From a virus, in the IMG/VR virus record IMGVR_UViG_3300036864_000019, positions 1 to 39,157 of that record: a stretch of 39,157 bases of DNA; one strand, written 5' to 3'. A program made the position numbers and the translations under genes. The notes under the pieces were generated by a model. The model was not told the DNA's origin. It worked only from the letters and a program-made list of their open reading frames with translations, and ran no database searches. Below, one piece after another: positions 30,180-38,536 of this stretch (positions within the stretch are counted from its first letter, which is position 1; every line of letters begins with the position of its first letter).

Positions 30180-30266
30180 ATGTTTTACCTTAAAGGAACC
30201 CTGATCTCTTTGGGTATCATTGCTTTGCTTTGTCTGTTAAGATTTGTACTTGGAGGATTAAAATGA
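30180..30266 (+). CDS. 28-aa membrane peptide
   Basis: GGA/AAGGA precedes ATG 30180 at 5-6 bases. The peptide is one membrane helix (LISLGIIALLCLLRFVLG) and overlaps the next ORF (ATGA). Confidence 0.5.
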   Translation: MFYLKGTLISLGIIALLCLLRFVLGGLK

Positions 30267-30385
30267 TTGGTGATTTGATTCAACTTTTAATTGATGAACC
30301 TATATGGATCTTACCTATGATTGGTGTATTCATATTGGGTTATTTCTTAGGTAGAGTTTTCTTTAGATGGTTAAGGAGAAAATAA
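30263..30385 (+). CDS. 40-aa membrane protein
   Basis: ATG 30263 follows GGAGG at short spacing. A polar start (MIGDLIQLLIDEP) leads to one membrane helix (IWILPMIGVFILGYFLG) and a basic end (RVFFRWLRRK). It could be a small holin-type protein, but size alone is not evidence. Confidence 0.5.
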   Translation: MIGDLIQLLIDEPIWILPMIGVFILGYFLGRVFFRWLRRK

Positions 30386-30386
30386 G

Positions 30387-30560
30387 ATGACTGAAAAGAA
30401 AGATGAAAAGAAAAGTAGAGAACCTAGATCTAATAAACGTAGTAAACCCTCCGCGATCAATCGTGCTATCAAACGCGGAGAGTCTAAAACTAATGCTATT
30501 GTCAGAGGACAAAAGCATAAACTAAATGTTAAATCAAGTAGAAAGAATGATAACGAATAA
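30387..30560 (+). CDS. Small highly basic protein (57 aa)
   Basis: AAGGAG precedes ATG 30387 by seven bases. The product is Lys/Arg-rich (SREPRSNKRSKPSAINRAIK) and probably nucleic-acid binding. Its stop codon (30558-30560) directly adjoins the stop of the converging gene. Confidence 0.55.
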   Translation: MTEKKDEKKSREPRSNKRSKPSAINRAIKRGESKTNAIVRGQKHKLNVKSSRKNDNE

Positions 30561-30911
30561 TCATCTTTGTCTACTACTATTATTTCTTATATTACTTTGA
30601 TTAAGTTGATTGTACGCTTCTCTTAACTGTTCATTTAATTTATCTGTACGATCAGCATAATACTGGGAGAGGGTAAGTTGTTTCTCTAAGGATTCAATCT
30701 TACCCTCTAACTTAGTTAACCTACTAGATAGATTCCATACTAATCCACCTAATACAATAAATGATCCTATGATTGTAGCAGCTAGGGAAATACTACTTTC
30801 AGAAATTAAGAGTAAAGGAACATTTAAATAATTTAAATTAAATGATCCAATACTGATTACCTCTACGAATAAACCTGAGTACTCCGTAGTTTGTGTTAAT
30901 AAATTGAACAT
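30561..30911 (-). CDS. Membrane plus coiled-coil protein (possible lysis/holin-type)
   Basis: I suggest ATG 30911 (116 aa); an upstream ATG at 30983 is possible, and neither has a strong SD. A membrane helix (SLAATIIGSFIVLGGLVWNL) is followed by a coiled coil (RLTKLEGKIESLEKQLTLSQ) and a polar end. This layout fits small holin- or spanin-like proteins placed at the end of the tail genes. The first part overlaps the tailspike 3' end, and the palindrome at 30823-30837 encodes FNLNYLN. The role is inferred. Confidence 0.5.
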   Translation of the reverse strand: MFNLLTQTTEYSGLFVEVISIGSFNLNYLNVPLLLISESSISLAATIIGSFIVLGGLVWNLSSRLTKLEGKIESLEKQLTLSQYYADRTDKLNEQLREAYNQLNQSNIRNNSSRQR

Positions 30912-32202
30912 TCGCACCATCCATATTCCTACCATTGACGGTACTAATAGCAATGTTGTTAGCTGCTGCATTACCACTTTCATCCTTTACTGTAATAGTT
31001 CTACCTTCATAACAATCTGTACTCTGTGGATCAAACAAGTTAATAAAGGTTACTCCAGCGTGATTAACTCCTATGTATCCTGCTGATACTCTCTCTTCAG
31101 TATATGTACCTCCAGTAACAAGTACTACAGGTACTCTATTGTACTGATTAGCAAAAGGATCTTCTCTACCAAACTCATCATTATAGAAATTGAATAACTG
31201 TGCTCCTGCAATCTGAGGATCTTTACCTGTTGGATAGTTTACTATTCCTTTAAACAAATGAATAGGATTACCGTTCTTCCACGTAGATCCTACTCCTAAA
31301 TCAAATGAGTTATGATTTCCTATTAGACTATTTCCTCTAGGTTGAACAAAATGAATAGCTTGTACATTAGCTGCACCTGCTGCACTAATGAATGAAGAAG
31401 AGTTAATAGTCAGATCAGAAAGTAAATCAACTTCAATTCCTACATCACTAAATGCTTCAATATTGCAATGCTCTAAATGACAATGAGCAACTCCTATCGC
31501 TGAATCACCAATCTTAAATTGTCTCTCTCCGAAATCTACACCATTACAGTTAAGGAAATATACTTCTCCACGTCTTACATAATATCCATACTTACCTGAT
31601 GCTACCCTACCTGCATAGCAGTTAAGAAGCATTACACAAGGGGAGAACACAGCATCAATATCAAAGCAGTGCTCATCACATAAGTTAGCGTGACAGTTAT
31701 TAAGAACAACTGAGAATGTAAACTGTTCTAATTTGAATCCTGATCCTCCACACCTTTCAGCATAGACACGATCTAAATGCAATGCAGAGATACCAGATGC
31801 AGGAGTATAGAATCCGTGTTGATTAGTTCCTCCATTTGTACCTAAAAGAAATACATTAGTTAATTCAGATCTCCTAGTTACTGTATTAGCGATTTGTACA
31901 ATAGGTTGATTGACGCCAGATGATCGAAAGCCAGATATAGGTATACCTCCACCACCTCCTGAGTATGTACCTAACTGACCCTCGATCCTGACGCCAGATT
32001 CAGGTATGATTAGAGTATCAACCTCAATTAGAAATGGAGGAAGTATAATCTTTTTATTGTAACGTGCAGCATCATCAACAACATTCTGCATCTTTGCAGT
32101 CTCGTTGCCTTGTCCAGTAAGTTGATAGTTCTGATAACCATCAAGTACTTTATTGATACCGCGTTCAATAATACCAGTTCTAAATGTTGTTGCTCTAGTC
32201 AT
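30838..32202 (-). CDS. Tailspike / receptor-binding protein with beta-helix
   Basis: This 454-aa protein begins with a short adaptor region, then IILPPFLIEVDTLIIPESGVRI and a glycine turn, followed by many short repeating strands with Asn/Cys-containing coils (YVRRGEVYFLNCNGVDFGER; LEHCNIEAFSDVGIEVDL), typical of a right-handed beta-helix (pectate-lyase-like) tailspike that binds or cuts surface polysaccharide. Catalytic residues cannot be named. The start has no SD: the palindrome at 32204-32218 ends one base before the ATG. Confidence 0.75.
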   Translation of the reverse strand: MTRATTFRTGIIERGINKVLDGYQNYQLTGQGNETAKMQNVVDDAARYNKKIILPPFLIEVDTLIIPESGVRIEGQLGTYSGGGGGIPISGFRSSGVNQPIVQIANTVTRRSELTNVFLLGTNGGTNQHGFYTPASGISALHLDRVYAERCGGSGFKLEQFTFSVVLNNCHANLCDEHCFDIDAVFSPCVMLLNCYAGRVASGKYGYYVRRGEVYFLNCNGVDFGERQFKIGDSAIGVAHCHLEHCNIEAFSDVGIEVDLLSDLTINSSSFISAAGAANVQAIHFVQPRGNSLIGNHNSFDLGVGSTWKNGNPIHLFKGIVNYPTGKDPQIAGAQLFNFYNDEFGREDPFANQYNRVPVVLVTGGTYTEERVSAGYIGVNHAGVTFINLFDPQSTDCYEGRTITVKDESGNAAANNIAISTVNGRNMDGANVQFINTNYGVLRFIRRGNQYWII

Positions 32203-32209
32203 ATTTAAA

Positions 32210-32275
32210 TTATTTAAATATTGTTATCAAAATAGATAACAATACAAAAGATGCTCCAATAAGAAACTTAAACAT
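32210..32275 (-). CDS. 21-aa membrane peptide ending in a palindrome
   Basis: ATG 32275 follows AAAGG at five bases. The peptide FKFLIGASFVLLSILITIF is one membrane helix; its last codons and TAA stop are supplied by the palindrome at 32204-32218. It lies between the fibre gene and the tailspike gene. It is very short but has a good ribosome site. Confidence 0.45.
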   Translation of the reverse strand: MFKFLIGASFVLLSILITIFK

Positions 32276-32312
32276 CGTATCCTTTCCGGGGAGAGATTGG
32301 GGGATGTTTAGT

Positions 32313-33449
32313 TTACAACAATACAACACGCCAAGTAGTTGAGATAGTATCGTATACGCAACGAATACAACCATTGGCAGCTAAGACAAGCGTTGCTCCT
32401 GTGTTAGTAGTAAATCTATTTGCTGCTGCTGAAGCTGCATCTTGGTTAGTGATACTAATATTATTAGCACCAACATTCCAGAACTCTCGCATCTCTCCAT
32501 CACTACCAGCAACAAGACCAGTAACATTGAAAGCACCACTAGAACTAATTCTATTCCTAACACCATTACCAGCACTTGGTGCATAGTCATTAGTGTTAGC
32601 TCCAATAGCAGCGTGAGTTCTAAATGGTACAGCAACACGTACACCAGCAGTTGCAGCACCAAAGGTTGCAATTCCGGCAACAAAAGAATAGATGTTGGTT
32701 GCTGCTGCAAATCTAAATGCAATAGTTCCAGCAGCAGCAGCATTGATAAGAACGTTAGCTCCAGTCTCACTAGAAAGAATATAGTTAAGATCCGAAGGAA
32801 CTACGTTTCCTAACCAAATACCAGCAAATGTAGGTGTAGCATTAAGTACACCTAACTGTACTCTAGCTGTACCATCTGTGTGATTCAATCTAAAATTATC
32901 TCTAGCGTTAGCAGCAGGAGATATAGATAACTTACCACCTTGTGTAAGTCTCATCTTTTCTGTATCTACTCCTAATGCACCTGTAGTCCAAATGAAATCT
33001 CCTACAAAACCACTGTTGTTATTAACAAAAATGAAATTTCCATTATTACCTGTAGATGAAGATATTCTTATAACACCATCACTAGCGTTAGCAATTGGAC
33101 TAAACGCTCCGGGTCCTCCAGCAATACCCATTTCAAATAAACCACTACTTACACCTAAATTAGATAATCCGTTTATAGGTGAAGCAGTACCTTGTACAAG
33201 AATACCTGTACCTAATGCTGATGGAGTAACAACTAATGCTCCGGTAGTTTCAACATAAGCAAACTGAGGTACAGTTTTAAGATTACCAGCAGCATCAGCA
33301 AACAATACTTGATTAGCTCCTGCACCAACAACAGGATTACCTACTGTCATTGATCCACCACCTGAACCTCCAGCACCTCCACCACCAGTACCATCAACGG
33401 ATCTAGCAATACGAGGTTCAGCATAAACTTTCTCTTTTTTAACTGCCAT
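32313..33449 (-). CDS. Tail fibre protein
   Basis: In this 378-aa protein, the N-terminal basic segment and Gly-rich hinge (DGTGGGGAGGSGGGS) are followed by a fibre-like repeat region (GNPVVGAGANQVLFADAAG) and a beta-rich C-terminus. The pattern is typical of phage tail fibres carrying repeat segments that trimerise. It starts after GAAAGG; the palindrome at 33468-33482 lies upstream. Its neighbours are the large internal virion protein and tailspike. Confidence 0.7.
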   Translation of the reverse strand: MAVKKEKVYAEPRIARSVDGTGGGGAGGSGGGSMTVGNPVVGAGANQVLFADAAGNLKTVPQFAYVETTGALVVTPSALGTGILVQGTASPINGLSNLGVSSGLFEMGIAGGPGAFSPIANASDGVIRISSSTGNNGNFIFVNNNSGFVGDFIWTTGALGVDTEKMRLTQGGKLSISPAANARDNFRLNHTDGTARVQLGVLNATPTFAGIWLGNVVPSDLNYILSSETGANVLINAAAAGTIAFRFAAATNIYSFVAGIATFGAATAGVRVAVPFRTHAAIGANTNDYAPSAGNGVRNRISSSGAFNVTGLVAGSDGEMREFWNVGANNISITNQDAASAAANRFTTNTGATLVLAANGCIRCVYDTISTTWRVVLL

Positions 33450-33483
33450 TTTGAAACCTTTCTAAAGTTTAAATAATTTAAAG

Positions 33484-36400
33484 TTATCTTTCCGGGGTTG
33501 TTATTGGTGTTGCAGTTTCTGTTTCCTCAGCAGCAACCCCGCCTCGTACTTGATTTTGTTGACGTAATGCTCCACTTTGTTTAATGGTTTCCATCAAACG
33601 TTTGTAATCATCCATCGCGTTATCTGCTTCAGACTTACTACCTTTGATAGTAGCACCACGAAATCTTGTTTTAATATCTTGAAGTTCTTTCCTTCTACCT
33701 AGATCTACAAAGTTCTGTTGTTCTTTGAGATCCATCTTAACTGTAGGAATTCCAAGAATTAAATCCATTGATGCATCCAATGCAGACTGACCAGCGTTAA
33801 GAGGTTTAATGAAAGTCTTGATTCCTGGTACTGCTGATTGCATCCAGTATGCCAAATACGGATTAACGTATGTTTGGGTTTTACCACTAATAGCATTAGT
33901 TCTTGTTTCCCATCCGATGAAATCCTTAACTGAGTCAGGAAGATAGTTGTATAAAGCTTCTGCTGTTCCGTATCCTTTGGTTTTAGATAAGTCTCCAAGT
34001 TTACCAGCATTTTCTAATGTCTTTCCTGTAAAGAAATTCTTATCAAGTACAGTCTCTAAAGGTACTTTAATAAATGGAGTAATAGTAGCTAATACTCCTT
34101 TCTCTGCACTCCTTTGAATATTCAATGAACCATCTTTATTATACTCCAAGAGGTTAATAACATCCAAAGGAGTCATAGAGTTAAGAACATTAAATGTAGC
34201 TTTTCCTTCTTTATCAAAACCTGAGAAGATTCTAGGTTGAGATACTAAGAATGAATCACCAAAGATTTCTTGTTCTGCTGGAGATAAACTATCACCTGAA
34301 ACTAAAAGCTTTTCAAATAATTTAAATGTTTTATCTGTAGTTAAAGCAACTCCGGGTTTAGTAGCTAAGCTTTTAAATACACCAGGTAATGCAAAACGTT
34401 GGAATGTATAGAAAGGAACAATCCTTCTAATAACATTTTTCTCAACGCTAGACAAACCTCTACCATAATCAAATAAAGCTTTGTTAGTTAGTGTCTGTGC
34501 AGCTTCAGGACTATGGCCTAGCTTTCTACCATTGATATAAAGCATAGCTCTAGCGTAATCTTCAGCCATTGCAGCGTGATTCCACCATTTACCTAATTCT
34601 GCTGCAACTCCTAATGCTGATTCTTTACTAACTGCACTCTTATTAACAAATGGAATAACATTTACTGTAGTCTGTAACTCTCTCTTCAGTTTATTACCAA
34701 ACACATCACCAGTAATATCCATCCCTTTAATAACTCCGTGCTTCCTCATCTCATCTACAAGCTCTGTACCTGAAATCTTTTGACCAAAAGCTGTAGTCAT
34801 AGAATACTGTGCAGCATAATCTTGCAGTCTAGTCTCAGCAGCTATTTTAGACGTAGCAAGTCGTGACGCCAGAACAGCATCAGTACCTTGACCTTGAAAA
34901 TGTTTACTAAAAAGATTATCTATAAATGGAGGAAGTTTAGAATATGTATTCTGTTTCCCATTTAATAGTAATGCTGCATCAACTGCTGCTCTAGGATCAA
35001 AGACTTTGAATGCACGTGTACCAATTACCATTGCTGATTGAATAGCATTCGATACAGCTTGCTTAGGAGCAAATGATGGTTTGATTACAGTAGCTCCACG
35101 CCTAAACCATCCCATCAATTTATCATATACTTGTAGTAATGTCTTGAAATCATCATTCATTCCATTGGGATATACAGCTTCTCCTAACATCTTAAGATCA
35201 TTAACGACTCTTGGCGGTAATCCAGCAAGTTTTTCAGTACCAAAGATTGTATCAACAGAATCTTTAAATTGTTTTACTGCAAGCTTACGTCTAGAATCTA
35301 ACATTCTAGACGCATATAACATTGCTGCATCTAGTTCTGGTACAAAACCTTTTGCTTCTGCTTCAGCTAACGTAAGAAAATCTCTCTCTTTTCCTGCACG
35401 TAATGTTGTCGATAATCCTTGTTTAGCCTGGAAAAGAGAGTTAATTTCTTCTGGATTTCCTAATACTTTATAGTATCTGGGATTATAGTTCTGATTCATT
35501 TGTTTCAATAAACCAGAACGCATTTCCAATTCTCCCATTTGCTTGTAACGTTGAAACAAAATGGCTGTGGTCGCGTGTTCTTCTGGTGTAAGTTTAGCTT
35601 TAGCTAGACTGTCAGTAACAATTTCTTGATACTGTTGTGGAGTAATAGCTTTAAATGCTTGACCTTTTGGTAAAGCAGCAACAGCTTCAAACTCTAACTC
35701 CCTAGTAGCATCATCAATGTTAGCCATCGTTCGACCAATCAACTCTCTCCTGTCTTCTGGAAATGAAATGAGTTTCTTAGTCTCTCTGATAATATCATCA
35801 GCATCAAAATCAAATTGATTCTCTAGTCCAGTTCTAAGTTTTACATATTCATCGTTCAACCCATAGTTCTTATTAAATATTCCCGCAATAGCTTGAGCAG
35901 GTTTTAGTCCCATAAACTTAGAAACAACGCTTGTTGCTATTGTATCTTTTAAATAATTTAAACCTACGAAGTTTAAAACTTTTGCTGATCCAGGAATATC
36001 TTTTCCAGCAAACAATAAACGTAAACCTGCTTTATCAAAGATAGTTGGATCAACAGAAGCAGTACGTTGAATAAGTTGTTCAGCATTCGCATATTGTTCA
36101 ACAGGATTCAACTTACGAAACAAACCACGTGGATCATTCTTACCAAACTTACTAAAATCTGGTAGATCATATTGAGATAATTCAACACTAGTTTTTGGAA
36201 TATCAACAGTATACTTAGATGGTGTAACTCCCATACGTTCCAAAATAGGATTGATACTATCTTCTTTGAAATTAAGACGTAGAAAGTTATCAGTTGATTT
36301 TCCAACTGCACTACGTTCTACAGACAACACTCCCATTTCAAGTAAATCTGCAACAACTTCATCAGATTTATCTTTAGTAAGTTTTGCAGCTTTGTGAATA

Positions 36401-37152
36401 TTCTCTAGACTAAAATTCTTTTGACCTATTCCTTGATAAATAGTATTGAGAATCTTTTCTTCAGCAGATACAGGACCAGTAATAGTTCTAGTTTCCAGAA
36501 TCTCATCCAACACTTTCGTCTTAGATATAATTCCTGTAGTCTTCTTAGGAATTACTATACCAGTAATTTTACCTAATTCTAATCCTGACTGTAATGTAGT
36601 CTTACTAGCAGCATCAGTTAACAATCCTTTGAACGTAGCTTCACCTACTTCAGTCAAAGCTTTACCACCAATCTTAACACCAGACTTTGCCATACCAACA
36701 CCAAGATATGAAGTAGGATCTAATGCAACGTCTCCCAGAAATCCCAAGACAGCAGTACTCTTAGGATTCTCTTTCGCCCAAACAGGTGCATATTTCTTAA
36801 TGACATCGGAATAGGAAAGCTTATCTTTAGGTGAAATAAGTTCCTCTCCTGCATTAAGGAATGATTCGAGTATTCCTTTGCTCTCGTTCGCAAGTGAATC
36901 GACAAATTTAGCAGAGGCATATTGACCTCTTGATAAGAATTCTAGTACTGGAGTAACAGTAGAGACAACTGTACCCCACGTACCTGGTTTTTCTACAACT
37001 GGTTGAGGCTGGACGCTTCCTGCAACATAACTAGATTCATCTGAAGCCAGTCTAAACAGAGGTATATGTGGGGTCGAATTCGACCCCACTTGATCCTTTG
37101 TCGTCTTATGTTGTTCCTCACTAGGAAGATTAAATTTTGGAACGTAAGACAT
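33484..37152 (-). CDS. Large internal virion (ejection) protein
   Basis: At 1222 aa this is the largest protein of the genome. It is mostly helical with several hydrophobic stretches, without a tape-measure repeat or a recognised lytic transglycosylase motif. Podoviruses encode one such very large internal protein that is ejected to form a channel across the envelope. The middle has LMGWFRRGATVIKPSFAPKQ, and the C-terminus is Gln/Arg-rich. Palindromes at 34312-34326 and 35948-35962 encode FKLFEK and GLNYLKD. It follows the 459-aa protein gene by two bases. The role is inferred from size, composition and place. Confidence 0.7.
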   Translation of the reverse strand: MSYVPKFNLPSEEQHKTTKDQVGSNSTPHIPLFRLASDESSYVAGSVQPQPVVEKPGTWGTVVSTVTPVLEFLSRGQYASAKFVDSLANESKGILESFLNAGEELISPKDKLSYSDVIKKYAPVWAKENPKSTAVLGFLGDVALDPTSYLGVGMAKSGVKIGGKALTEVGEATFKGLLTDAASKTTLQSGLELGKITGIVIPKKTTGIISKTKVLDEILETRTITGPVSAEEKILNTIYQGIGQKNFSLENIHKAAKLTKDKSDEVVADLLEMGVLSVERSAVGKSTDNFLRLNFKEDSINPILERMGVTPSKYTVDIPKTSVELSQYDLPDFSKFGKNDPRGLFRKLNPVEQYANAEQLIQRTASVDPTIFDKAGLRLLFAGKDIPGSAKVLNFVGLNYLKDTIATSVVSKFMGLKPAQAIAGIFNKNYGLNDEYVKLRTGLENQFDFDADDIIRETKKLISFPEDRRELIGRTMANIDDATRELEFEAVAALPKGQAFKAITPQQYQEIVTDSLAKAKLTPEEHATTAILFQRYKQMGELEMRSGLLKQMNQNYNPRYYKVLGNPEEINSLFQAKQGLSTTLRAGKERDFLTLAEAEAKGFVPELDAAMLYASRMLDSRRKLAVKQFKDSVDTIFGTEKLAGLPPRVVNDLKMLGEAVYPNGMNDDFKTLLQVYDKLMGWFRRGATVIKPSFAPKQAVSNAIQSAMVIGTRAFKVFDPRAAVDAALLLNGKQNTYSKLPPFIDNLFSKHFQGQGTDAVLASRLATSKIAAETRLQDYAAQYSMTTAFGQKISGTELVDEMRKHGVIKGMDITGDVFGNKLKRELQTTVNVIPFVNKSAVSKESALGVAAELGKWWNHAAMAEDYARAMLYINGRKLGHSPEAAQTLTNKALFDYGRGLSSVEKNVIRRIVPFYTFQRFALPGVFKSLATKPGVALTTDKTFKLFEKLLVSGDSLSPAEQEIFGDSFLVSQPRIFSGFDKEGKATFNVLNSMTPLDVINLLEYNKDGSLNIQRSAEKGVLATITPFIKVPLETVLDKNFFTGKTLENAGKLGDLSKTKGYGTAEALYNYLPDSVKDFIGWETRTNAISGKTQTYVNPYLAYWMQSAVPGIKTFIKPLNAGQSALDASMDLILGIPTVKMDLKEQQNFVDLGRRKELQDIKTRFRGATIKGSKSEADNAMDDYKRLMETIKQSGALRQQNQVRGGVAAEETETATPITTPER

Positions 37153-37154
37153 AA

Positions 37155-38534
37155 TTAGTATTGTGGAATATTAGTTTTCTGTTTCTCTCTTTCCTGTTGA
37201 TAACGTGATCCAATTCCTTGAATAAATTTATTAACAGGGAGATCTTTTCTACGCTCTGCTTCTGGTCTATTATCTGGTCCAGAAGGTTTATCTTTAATTC
37301 CTTGAAGCTTAATCATTGCATTCTGAATAGCCTGTTTCTCTGTTGGATCAGTAGCACGTTTAAGTGTATCATTTAATCCTTGGATAATAGACTCTTTCGG
37401 AATACCTTGTTTAAGATATCCTTCAACTTGAGATTCCATAGATCTAGTCTGAACATCAAGATTAGGTCCAGTTTGTTGTGTCATCATTGCTCCTATTCCT
37501 TTCTGCTTTACAGCAGCAGCAATTGGAAGAATGTTATTAACAACGTACTGCATACCTTCAACAGCAGACAATTGACGTTTAATTCCAACAGGTTGACCCA
37601 TCATATCTTTAGGTACAGATTTAATATCTACAATCTGTCCACCTTGAAGTTCGACATAATCTTCTGTCATTGCTTTAGACATCAGACCATTGATAAAACG
37701 TTCATTTAAATTATTTGAACTTGGTCCACTACCACTTCCACCACGAGAAGCATTTAACTTAGCGTTCTTCTCTGCTCGAATTGCAGCATTATACTTATCA
37801 ACAGCTTTAGATTCTGCTGGAGTAAGTTTCTCTCCACGTCTACGTTTACCTGCAATTTCGTATGCCTGTTCATCAGACATACCATAAGCACCATAGCTCA
37901 TACTAAGTTCTAACTGATCACCTAGTTGTTTATCCTTCATCTTAACTTCATCAAGTTCTTTGACAAACTCATTATGATCTCGTTGAAGTTTCTCTTTACC
38001 TGCAATCTCAAGTTCAGCTAATTTAGTTCTAGTGTTAAATTCATTCTTATCTTTCAGATCAATCAATTTAGTTTCATAATTATACTTACGATCTTCATCT
38101 TCGATCATTCGTTTATAATCACGATCCTCTTTCTTAATCTGTCTACCTTCAGATCTAGTTTCAGCTTCAATAGTTCTTTGTTCTGCAATTTGATTCTGAA
38201 GATCTTGAATAGCAACTTGCCTATTCTGCATTGATACTTCAAAGTTTCTAGCATCCTCTATTTGTTTTGCTTTAGCTTGCTGATCACGTTGTTGTGCAAC
38301 TTGTGCAGCTAACGCTTGTCCTGGATCATTTGATAATCCAACAGCACCGGCTTGAGCAACAGCTTGAAGAATACTTTGTAATCCCGAAGGAGCAGGAGCA
38401 CTAGGAACCGCACCATTGTTAGCAAGTAGAGCCTGGAGCGCAGCCCTAGGATCACTAGCGTTTGGATTGATTGCTGGTGTTCCTGCTCTATTTACCACAC
38501 CTGACATAGCATTTGGATCAGGAAAATAACTCAT
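37155..38534 (-). CDS. Internal virion protein with long coiled coil
   Basis: In this 459-aa protein, the N-terminus is Ala/Pro-rich; residues of about 75-190 form a long charged helix (IEDARNFEVSMQNRQVAIQD; RTIEAETRSEGRQIKKEDRD) likely to be coiled coil, followed by a Gly/Ser linker. The one-mismatch palindrome at 37705-37719 encodes SSNNLNERF there. It lies between the 130-aa and 1222-aa structural genes and is coupled to both, as are the paired internal virion proteins of podoviruses. No enzyme motif was seen. Confidence 0.65.
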   Translation of the reverse strand: MSYFPDPNAMSGVVNRAGTPAINPNASDPRAALQALLANNGAVPSAPAPSGLQSILQAVAQAGAVGLSNDPGQALAAQVAQQRDQQAKAKQIEDARNFEVSMQNRQVAIQDLQNQIAEQRTIEAETRSEGRQIKKEDRDYKRMIEDEDRKYNYETKLIDLKDKNEFNTRTKLAELEIAGKEKLQRDHNEFVKELDEVKMKDKQLGDQLELSMSYGAYGMSDEQAYEIAGKRRRGEKLTPAESKAVDKYNAAIRAEKNAKLNASRGGSGSGPSSNNLNERFINGLMSKAMTEDYVELQGGQIVDIKSVPKDMMGQPVGIKRQLSAVEGMQYVVNNILPIAAAVKQKGIGAMMTQQTGPNLDVQTRSMESQVEGYLKQGIPKESIIQGLNDTLKRATDPTEKQAIQNAMIKLQGIKDKPSGPDNRPEAERRKDLPVNKFIQGIGSRYQQEREKQKTNIPQY

Positions 38535-38536
38535 AA

